NCBI GenBank assembly: GCA_013791765.1
Contig: VMTC01000053.1
Coordinates: 1 to 51,721 of the forward strand
Length of the DNA: 51,721 nucleotides
Origin: Rhodoferax sp.
GTDB taxonomy: Bacteria > Pseudomonadota > Gammaproteobacteria > Burkholderiales > Burkholderiaceae_C
Direction of reading: 5' to 3'
Of this stretch, positions 45,931-51,721 are shown one piece after another (position 1 is the first letter of the stretch; each line of letters begins with the position of its first letter). Below the pieces are notes generated by a model. The model had not been told where the DNA came from, made no database searches, and saw only the letters and a list, made by a program, of their open reading frames with translations. The translations under genes were made by a program, and so were the position numbers.

Positions 45931-47028
45931 CTATTTTGGCGTTGTTGCCTTGATTTTGGCGCGCGGGTGGGCCGCATCGTAGGCCTTGGCCAGATGCTGA
46001 AAGTCGAGCCGGGTGTAGACCTGGGTCGTGGTGATGCTGACGTGGCCCAGCAGTTCCTGCACCGCGCGCAAGTCGCTGCTGGACTGCAGCAGGTGGCTGG
46101 CAAACGAGTGGCGCAGCATGTGCGGATGCACCGGCGTGCTCAAACCTGCTTGCTGGCTACGCTGGCGCAGGCGTTGCCAGATCGACTGGGCGCTTAAGCG
46201 GGTGCCGTTGCGCCCGATGAAGAGGGCGGCTTGAAGGCCACCATCAGGGTCGGCTTGCCCCGACTCTGTGACTTTGAGCGCCTGATCGCGCAGCGCCAGC
46301 CAGTGCCTCAGGGCCAGCACCGCCTTGGCGCCCACCGGCACGCTGCGGCGTTTGCTGCCTTTGCCGAGCACATGCGCCTCGCCATCCTGCAAGTCAATCC
46401 AGCCGCGTGCGTTGCCGCTGGCCACCGCGTCCAGCCCGGTCAGCTCGCCTACCCGCAGACCCGCGCCATAGAGCAGCTCGACGATGGCCGCGTCGCGCGC
46501 TTCCAGCCACGGGTCGCCGCTGCTGTTGGCAAAACTGGCCAGTTGCACCGCGTCGTCCACACTCAGCGCCTTGGGTAGCGGCTTGCCGGCCTTGGGCGCG
46601 CGCACGCCCTGCACCGGGTTGCTGCTGACCAGGCCTTCGCGCCCCAGCCAGACGTAAAAACCGCGCCAGCCCGACAGAATCAAGGCAATGCCGCGGCCAC
46701 TGCGCCCGCCTGAATTCATCTGCGCCACCCAGCGCCGGATGTGGCTGTTTTGCACCTGAAGGAGCTCGACGCCGGCCTGCGCGGCGTGCTGGGACAACTT
46801 CTGCAGATCCAGCGCATAGAGTTCGACCGTGCGTTGCGCCAAGCGCTTTTCAACGCGCACGTGTTCGAGGTAGCGCTCAATCAAACCCGTCCCTGCGCTG
46901 GTCGCTTCGCCGCGTGCGAGAACCTCCGGTTGGGTACCCAACGCTGTGCTGGCCGCTGCGGGAACTGTGCCTTGCCGGTGGCCGCCTCGCGCAGCGGCAA
47001 TTGCACGGTTATAGGGTGCGTTCGTCAT
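45931..47028 (-). CDS. xerC: Tyrosine recombinase XerC
   Basis: Site-specific recombinase that resolves chromosome dimers at dif with XerD; 365 residues. The N-terminal 40 residues (MTNAPYNRAIAAARGG...) exceed the usual length, but the start overlaps the stop of the upstream R4 frame as ATGA, supporting it. SAM-like core-binding domain (IERYLEHVRVEKRLAQRTVELY) then the catalytic residues: GAGLRVGELTGL (Arg), GKGSKRRSVP (Lys), HPHMLRHSFASHLL (His-x-x-Arg), LGHVSITTTQVYTR (His and nucleophile Tyr). In E. coli xerC directly follows the DUF484 gene; here R4 separates them. Confidence 0.95.
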   Translation of the reverse strand: MTNAPYNRAIAAARGGHRQGTVPAAASTALGTQPEVLARGEATSAGTGLIERYLEHVRVEKRLAQRTVELYALDLQKLSQHAAQAGVELLQVQNSHIRRWVAQMNSGGRSGRGIALILSGWRGFYVWLGREGLVSSNPVQGVRAPKAGKPLPKALSVDDAVQLASFANSSGDPWLEARDAAIVELLYGAGLRVGELTGLDAVASGNARGWIDLQDGEAHVLGKGSKRRSVPVGAKAVLALRHWLALRDQALKVTESGQADPDGGLQAALFIGRNGTRLSAQSIWQRLRQRSQQAGLSTPVHPHMLRHSFASHLLQSSSDLRAVQELLGHVSITTTQVYTRLDFQHLAKAYDAAHPRAKIKATTPK

Positions 47029-47795
47029 GGCGCACCATCCGCCGGTGTGCGCGACGGCGCATGAATCTTCCGCTCTGGTGTTTGGGATATTTCTTGACCG
47101 TCGTGGTCAACACTGATCGATCGAATCACGCGGCTTTGAGCAGCATTTCTATTTTTTCTGCGTTGTATCCCCCCCCTCTCCCCCAACCCCTCTCCACCCC
47201 CTTTGGTGCGGAAAGGGGAGCGAACAGCCACATTTGGCCAACTCTTTGATGGTGGGAAAAAGGTGCGCACGGGCGCGTTGCCATCAAACAGAGTGGGGAG
47301 CTGATCGAGGCGTCTTGCACTTGGCTGCAGGCAGTTTGAGGCGAGTTGACATTGCCGCAGTGCTTGATCTGCGTGGCCGCCTTGTGGGCGACAGACCGGG
47401 AAATCCAGGGCAGGCGAGCTGATGCGAGGCCAAACTTGGCTACAGCGACTGGTCGCTGGGTTAGCGCCACTTTGAGGCCAGCGAACAGTCAAGCGTAAAG
47501 TTCCCGCCTTTAAACACGCGGCCACATGAGGCTCCCCTCTTTCGCCCGGCGGGGCGAGAGAGGGGTTGGGGGTGTGAGTGGGGAAAAAATGGCAAAAAAC
47601 AAGCCCTGACCCGACGACCACACGCCGCGAAATTTGGCGATGGCGACTGGTCCCTGCGTTGCCTTCACTTTGAGGCCAGCGCACAGTCAGGTGCAAGGTT
47701 CCCACCTTCCAACACGCGGCCACATGAAGCCCCCCTCTTTCGCCCGGCGGGGCGAGAGAGGGGTTGGGGGAGTGAGTGGGGACAAGAACGTTCAA
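47025..47795 (-). CDS. Element-spanning open reading frame before xerC (R4 frame)
   Basis: A 256-codon frame (nominal TTG start at 47795) crosses element R4 and stops with TGA overlapping the xerC ATG (ATGA at 47025-47028). It is open further upstream and is in the same phase as the DUF484 gene beyond its TAG stop. The repeated block [22 protein letters not shown] occurs twice because the element is partly duplicated; otherwise it aligns with the R2 and R3 frames. The last 45 residues differ from those copies. No family recognised; translation not demonstrated. Confidence 0.3.
   Translation of the reverse strand: MNVLVPTHSPNPSLAPPGERGGLHVAACWKVGTLHLTVRWPQSEGNAGTSRHRQISRRVVVGSGLVFCHFFPTHTPNPSLAPPGERGEPHVAACLKAGTLRLTVRWPQSGANPATSRCSQVWPRISSPALDFPVCRPQGGHADQALRQCQLASNCLQPSARRLDQLPTLFDGNAPVRTFFPPSKSWPNVAVRSPFRTKGGGEGLGERGGIQRRKNRNAAQSRVIRSISVDHDGQEISQTPERKIHAPSRTPADGAP
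47140..47619 (-). repeat. Element R4: intergenic repeat between the DUF484 gene and xerC
   Basis: Fourth copy, in the sense of the genes, inside the 815-bp gap between xerC and the DUF484 gene. The arms lie at about 47168-47220 and 47529-47584. The interior is nearly colinear with R3. It lacks the short repeat and the 100-bp tail that R2 and R3 share on the downstream side. Confidence 0.85.
47571..47787 (-). repeat. Partial tandem duplication of the R-element end (R4')
   Basis: About 215 bp behind R4 repeat its upstream end again: GGCGACTGGTC, TTTGAGGCCAGCGCACAGTC, GTTCCCACCTT, CACGCGGCCACATGAAG, then a third hairpin arm at about 47729-47780. It is more diverged than R4 itself and lacks the other arm, so it is an incomplete second copy or an unequal crossover product. 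The rest of the gap up to the DUF484 stop (47844) shows nothing. Confidence 0.75.
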
Positions 47796-47843
47796 AATGC
47801 CAACCCAGTCAAGCCTGGCGCGGCAAACAAATGTAAACGTTGC

Positions 47844-48530
47844 CTAGCGCAATTTGGACAGCGCGGCGCTGGCCAGTTCGGCGATGCGTGCCAGCAAGTC
47901 GGTGCCCATGGTGCTGTTGTAGCGCTGCGCGTCGGGTGACGCCAGCACCAGCAGGCCAAAAGCCGGTGCCGTGCTGCCCAGCGGCCCGCTGCGCAAGGGC
48001 AGAATCGCCAGCGACGCGGCGGCCTGCGGGTCAGCCAGCCAGCTGACGACCTCAAAGCCGGTGTTGACGCCACAAAAAGGCTCGCTCAGGGACGACGCAA
48101 ACAGCTTGGCATCGTCGCTCACGCCCTGGGCAAAGTCGGCCTGGGCAAAGGGCGGCGCCACGTCCCACACTTTGATGCCCACTTGCGGCACCGCAAACTG
48201 GTCCTGGATTTCGGTGGCGATCTCACCGGGCAAGGCCAGGGGATCGGTCGCGAGGAACAGGCTGCGCGCCCACTGTAAGAGCTTGTCGGTCAGCAGCAGA
48301 TTGTCATGGCCGTTGCGCATCATGTCCATCAGCCGATGCTCGAGCATCTTGATTTTTTCGCGCAGCATCTGCGCCTGGCGCTCCTGCAGGCTCACGGCCC
48401 GGTTGCTGTGCGGGCTGTTGAGCTGCACGGCGGCCAGCAACTCGGCGTGGCGCTCAAAAAAATCGGGCGTATTGGCCAGGTAGTTGGCGATGTCGTCTTC
48501 GGTGATGGGGTTGGTAAAAGGAGTCGTCAT
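47844..48530 (-). CDS. DUF484 family protein (GAF-like)
   Basis: Cytoplasmic protein of 228 residues: an N-terminal helical start [20 protein letters not shown], a coiled-coil segment ([28 protein letters not shown]), then a GAF-like domain with [14 protein letters not shown] and [22 protein letters not shown]. This matches DUF484, found between dapF and xerC in many proteobacteria; its role is not established. The start overlaps the dapF stop as ATGA. Confidence 0.88.
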   Translation of the reverse strand: MTTPFTNPITEDDIANYLANTPDFFERHAELLAAVQLNSPHSNRAVSLQERQAQMLREKIKMLEHRLMDMMRNGHDNLLLTDKLLQWARSLFLATDPLALPGEIATEIQDQFAVPQVGIKVWDVAPPFAQADFAQGVSDDAKLFASSLSEPFCGVNTGFEVVSWLADPQAAASLAILPLRSGPLGSTAPAFGLLVLASPDAQRYNSTMGTDLLARIAELASAALSKLR

Positions 48531-49402
48531 AGAGAGTCAGGTAGGTTAATTTCGCCGTGAAAAACTGTGGTGGCCGGGCCGGTCATCAGCACGGGTGCTG
48601 CGCCCTGCGCCCAGGAAATAGTCAAGGTGCCGCCGTGGGTCTGCACTTGCACCGTGTCGTCCAGCAGCCCAAGTCGAATGCCGGCCACCACCGCCGCACA
48701 AGCGCCGGAGCCGCAGGCCAGGGTTTCGCCAGCGCCACGCTCATAGACGCGCAACCGGATGTGGCCGCGGTCCAGCACCTGCATGAAACCGGCGTTCACC
48801 CGATTCGGGAAAGTGGCGTGGTGTTCAATCAAAGGGCCTTGCGCCAGCACCGGCGCGGTGTCCACATCGTCCACGAGCAGCACCGCATGTGGATTGCCCA
48901 TTGACATAACCGCTACGAAAACGGTAGCTGATGACGACCTATCGACGAGGGCCAGAGGCCATTTTTGCCATGATCCTGAAGGCTGTGGCGCCAGACCGGT
49001 GGCATCAAACGGGATCCCGGCCAGTTCAAACACGGGCGCGCCCATGTTGACGGTCACGCGGCCGTCAGGCTTAAGCTGCGGCTCAATCACGCCGCCCTTG
49101 GTTTGCACCCGAATCGCGTCCTTCAGCGTCAAACCCTGATCACGCACAAAACGCGCAAAGCAGCGCGCACCGTTGCCGCATTGCTCGACCTCGGCGCCAT
49201 CGGCGTTGTGAATGAGATATTCAAAATCAATGCCGGGTGCGGGCGCGGGGCGCACCGTCAAGATCTGGTCAGCGCCGACGCCAAAATGGCGGTCTGCCAG
49301 CAAGCGGTAATGCGCGCTCGTCAAGCCAAATGGTCCTTGAGTCTCATCGAGCACCACGAAATCGTTGCCGGCGCCTTGCATTTTGGTAAAAGGGATTCGC
49401 AT
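48527..49402 (-). CDS. dapF: Diaminopimelate epimerase
   Basis: Converts LL- to meso-diaminopimelate, the substrate of the MurE encoded earlier; 291 residues. The two catalytic cysteines lie in [13 protein letters not shown] and [13 protein letters not shown], and the start [19 protein letters not shown] is typical. The region encoding [18 protein letters not shown] overlaps a short-repeat copy on the opposite strand. It is 15-20 residues longer than E. coli DapF (274), around this region and the loop before it. Confidence 0.95.
   Translation of the reverse strand: MRIPFTKMQGAGNDFVVLDETQGPFGLTSAHYRLLADRHFGVGADQILTVRPAPAPGIDFEYLIHNADGAEVEQCGNGARCFARFVRDQGLTLKDAIRVQTKGGVIEPQLKPDGRVTVNMGAPVFELAGIPFDATGLAPQPSGSWQKWPLALVDRSSSATVFVAVMSMGNPHAVLLVDDVDTAPVLAQGPLIEHHATFPNRVNAGFMQVLDRGHIRLRVYERGAGETLACGSGACAAVVAGIRLGLLDDTVQVQTHGGTLTISWAQGAAPVLMTGPATTVFHGEINLPDSL
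48926..48966 (+). repeat. Short AGCNN-N18-GGGCTA repeat inside dapF, antisense
   Basis: AGCTG at 48926-48930, 18 bases, GGGCCA at 48949-48954, then GAGGCCATTTTTG. This is the only clear copy that is antisense to its host gene; one core base differs. Confidence 0.6.
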
Positions 49403-49414
49403 GCGGCCGATTAT

Positions 49415-49756
49415 CTACGGCACAGGGTGTTTCACTGCGTTCTTCACCAGCTTGTTCGCGATCGCACGGGGAATGTCAATGGCGCACTGGTCGGCCACTT
49501 GCAACAGGTACAGCAGCACATCGGCAACTTCGTCCGAGATCCGCTCTTTCGTCGCGGGATTCAGATGCGCTGCCTGCGACTCTTCGGCGCTCATCCACTG
49601 GAATATCTCGCCCAGCTCCGCCGCCTCGACCATCAGCGCGGTGCTCAGATTCTTTGGGGTGTGAAAGGGCTGCCAGTGGCGCGCAGCGGCGAATTCGCGC
49701 AATTTGAGTTGAAGCGCATAAATGTCTATGGGATGATTTTCCGCGTGTTCAGTCAA
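49415..49756 (-). CDS. MazG-like nucleotide pyrophosphohydrolase (dCTPase/XTP3TPA type)
   Basis: All-alpha NTP pyrophosphohydrolase of 113 residues, a house-cleaning enzyme for non-canonical or excess dNTPs. It shows the family pattern FHTPKNLSTALMVEAAELGE then IFQW, and ISDEVADVLLYLLQVADQ with the acidic metal-binding residues. Length matches the single-domain RS21-C6/XTP3TPA group rather than full MazG. It starts upstream of dapF (12 bp gap) in the same direction. Confidence 0.87.
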   Translation of the reverse strand: MTEHAENHPIDIYALQLKLREFAAARHWQPFHTPKNLSTALMVEAAELGEIFQWMSAEESQAAHLNPATKERISDEVADVLLYLLQVADQCAIDIPRAIANKLVKNAVKHPVP

Positions 49757-49820
49757 GGCAAATCCTTCAATGTCATGGTGGGGGACTCCGTGATGCGTGA
49801 GAAGTCTGCCAGCTCAGACA

Positions 49821-51620
49821 TCAGACCCCCAACACCTTCAGAACGGAATCGGCAAAGCCCTCCAGCCCACGCCCGAACAAGCCGGTCCTGGCACCGCCAT
49901 GCGGCATTTCCTCGTATACATAAAAGCCCGGGCCACCACCAAAATGGTCGTTGAACAACTCTTGCCGGCCCATCAGATAGGCGCCAAAGGTTTCGCAGCG
50001 CAGGGTCGAATACGCCAGATTGGCGCTAAAGCCGATGGTGGCCGCCTGGTTGATGCTGCGGCCCTGGTCGGCGCGCTCCACGCGCACGCCGCGGCAGCCC
50101 TTGACCACCAGTTGGGCCGGGCCGTGAAATACCAGATAGCGCAGCTGCAGAGTCAGCCAGGCGTTCAGGGTGCCCAGGCGCCAATGCCGCGTGATCTTGA
50201 GCGGCTGAGCTTGCTCTTGCACCACGCCAATCAGCCGATGCGGCTGAAACACCAGCGCCGCACCCAACGGCAACGAGATGACCCCGACCTCGCTGAGCGG
50301 GTCTTTGGTGGCAGACACCACGACCGTGGCGGTGGCATCCGTGCGAATGCGGGTCAAGCCAAACAGACCCGCCGCCAGGCTGGTCAAAGGATAGGACCAG
50401 TCCAGCAGCCACTGGGTGGCCTTGTCGCCCTGCATGGCGGAGCTCTGCAGGTACTCGGGATGAATCAAGAGTTCCTGGCCGGGCTTGAGCGTGATCGCCT
50501 GCGACACCTCGGACACCTTCAAGCGGTCCGCAGCGCCCGTCATGGACGCATCGACGCCTTCAATTTGCCCGGAAACATCGGGCAACAGCGTGATGGCAGC
50601 GCGCCTTGAGGCGAACGGCGCGATCAGAAAATAGAAAAACGCCTTGATCGCCAGTGGCGCGAGCATGATGCCCAGCAACAGGGCAAGCGCCGTGGGCAGG
50701 ACCTTGCCCGCCGAGTCCGACAACAGCGTGACCCAGTTCTTCTGGTAAGTGGCTTCGCGCGCGCCAATTTCCTGGTCCAGAGACTGAAACACGGCCGCCA
50801 CCTGATCCTGGGCCCCTTTGACAAGCGCGTCTGCCGTTTTGATTGCCGCAAGGACCTGGCTCTGCCTCACATAAGCCGCATGCGCCCGCTGGTTCTGGGC
50901 ATAGAGATCATCACGCCTTTGAGCCAGCGGCTGAACGCCTTGATTGGCCTGCGACAAAGGCAGCCACCAGGTCGCGTTGGCCGCCTTGAAGGCCGACAAG
51001 GCCGCCTCGTTGTCTTGGTAGGCGCGGTAGACCGCAGCGTGGGCCTGGCGCAGGCGTTCAAGCTCTTGGGTACCACGCCCCAGTGCGAGCGCGGTGCGCA
51101 AGGAGGCCAGGTAGTCGCGCTCCTGCACCAGCAGGCTGATCCCGGCCGAGCGCTTCAAACCCTCAAAATAGCTGGCGCAAGCCTCGCCCCCCAGCAGCAC
51201 GCACATTTTGGGATCGGGCGGCGCGCCGGCGGCCTTTGACTGGCGCGCAATTTCCTGCTCCAGTTGGGCCATGCGCTGCGCCAGCGCGCTGTCGCCCGCC
51301 GCCTTGAAGCGCTGCGCGCGCTGCTCGAATTCGGCTTTTTGGGCCTGAATGTCGCGCTCCAGCAGCGCTTTGCCCGCTTTCAAGGCGGCTATCCCGTCAC
51401 GCGTCAACAGATACGCCTTGACTTCTTTCTGGATCATGCCGGCGGCGACCAGCACGGCGACGATCAGCAGCAGTGACAACACATTGCGGATGATCCAGCG
51501 GCCGATGATTCCTATGAGATTGCCCAATTTTTTCCCTGACGCTGATTTTTGAAAACTGCCCCGGGGCTGATGGACCAGAGACGCAGCGACAAGCGAGGCC
51601 TGATCCAGATCACTCGCCAT
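49821..51620 (-). CDS. Large membrane-anchored coiled-coil protein, possibly with an AIM24-like domain
   Basis: Predicted protein of 599 residues from the ATG at 51620; the frame is open to the window edge region (51716), so a longer start is possible. One helix at about residues 33-60 (RWIIRNVLSLLLIVAVLVAA), a long Ala/Gln/Arg coiled coil (about 65-270), a second helix pair (about 285-325, VLPTALALLLGIMLAPLAIKAFFYF), and a beta-rich C-terminal domain (about 330-599). The latter has LPLGAALVFQPHRLIGVV and LVFHGPAQLVVKGCRGVRV, which recall the AIM24/TIGR00266 beta-sandwich. I do not recognise the full protein. It ends GLEGFADSVLKVLGV, 64 bp before the MazG-like gene. Confidence 0.6.
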   Translation of the reverse strand: MASDLDQASLVAASLVHQPRGSFQKSASGKKLGNLIGIIGRWIIRNVLSLLLIVAVLVAAGMIQKEVKAYLLTRDGIAALKAGKALLERDIQAQKAEFEQRAQRFKAAGDSALAQRMAQLEQEIARQSKAAGAPPDPKMCVLLGGEACASYFEGLKRSAGISLLVQERDYLASLRTALALGRGTQELERLRQAHAAVYRAYQDNEAALSAFKAANATWWLPLSQANQGVQPLAQRRDDLYAQNQRAHAAYVRQSQVLAAIKTADALVKGAQDQVAAVFQSLDQEIGAREATYQKNWVTLLSDSAGKVLPTALALLLGIMLAPLAIKAFFYFLIAPFASRRAAITLLPDVSGQIEGVDASMTGAADRLKVSEVSQAITLKPGQELLIHPEYLQSSAMQGDKATQWLLDWSYPLTSLAAGLFGLTRIRTDATATVVVSATKDPLSEVGVISLPLGAALVFQPHRLIGVVQEQAQPLKITRHWRLGTLNAWLTLQLRYLVFHGPAQLVVKGCRGVRVERADQGRSINQAATIGFSANLAYSTLRCETFGAYLMGRQELFNDHFGGGPGFYVYEEMPHGGARTGLFGRGLEGFADSVLKVLGV

Positions 51621-51721
51621 TGTGCACTGCTCTTTTTCTAGCCCCGATGCACCTGGCAGCCTCGGGCGCAATTCAAAGTGATGTGGCACCCGGAAGAAAT
51701 CAAGGCCGCACGTCAAACCCG

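Noticed and set aside
47126-47470. Second recurring open frame within the R elements (begins [17 protein letters not shown]; also at 25252-25464 and 32358-32648)
   Set aside because: It is preserved only because indels among R2-R4 are multiples of three, which keeps every frame; it stops in mid-element or drifts in length, does not connect to the neighbouring genes, and is broken in R1.

Overview
This window is a single-chromosome stretch of a GC-rich betaproteobacterium, most likely a member of the Comamonadaceae (Burkholderiales) close to Rhodoferax or Polaromonas. The support is the gene content and protein style: the complete division and cell wall (dcw) cluster, an HslV with a six-residue MEQFHG leader, a cysteine-poor DksA with a long Ala/Lys/Pro extension, and a rhodoquinone synthase (RquA). 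No rRNA, tRNA, CRISPR array or phage was seen.

Layout. (1) 1-8965, plus strand: the 3' part of a giant cadherin-repeat/RTX adhesin, a strong terminator, then a complete type I secretion system (TolC-like, ABC exporter, HlyD-like) and an esterase. (2) 9010-10955, minus: an orphan ABC ATPase, a Doc/AbrB-type toxin-antitoxin pair with a palindromic operator, and a low-molecular-weight phosphatase. (3) 11078-16704, plus: an RNase II-family exonuclease, a TonB-like protein, aroE, a repeat element (R1), lpxC and a 58-residue membrane protein. (4) 16771-19037, minus: rquA, ruvC, mtgA. (5) 19068-37910, minus: the dcw cluster, transcribed mraZ, rsmH, ftsL, ftsI, murE, [R3], murF, mraY, murD, ftsW, murG, [R2], murC, ddl, ftsQ, ftsA, ftsZ, with a four-repeat MraZ operator in front. 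(6) 38205-44257, minus: hslU, hslV, a STAS-domain protein, dksA and a COG0523 (CobW) GTPase. (7) 44322-51620, minus: rlmI, a small unknown, xerC, [R4], a DUF484 gene, dapF, a MazG-like pyrophosphohydrolase and a large unknown membrane protein.

The most unusual content is two families of repeated DNA inside these housekeeping operons. The larger (R1-R4, about 470 bp, bounded by inverted G/C-rich hairpin arms) sits at gene junctions: murE|murF, murG|murC, DUF484|xerC and, in front of lpxC, R1. In R2, R3 and R4 one reading frame stays open across the whole element and its stop overlaps the next gene's start as ATGA. In R2 and R3 its start also overlaps the previous gene's stop as ATGA. Indels between these three copies keep the frame, including a -1/-2 pair in R3. 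R1, the only copy in opposite orientation, is frameshifted and lies at one end of a segment whose inversion would restore the common neighbours aroE-mtgA and ftsZ-lpxC. The smaller family is a motif AGCNN-N18-GGGCTA with exactly constant spacing. It occurs eight times, six of them inside or across protein genes (aroE, murD, murG, the murC/ddl junction, rlmI, dapF), where it contributes coding sequence.
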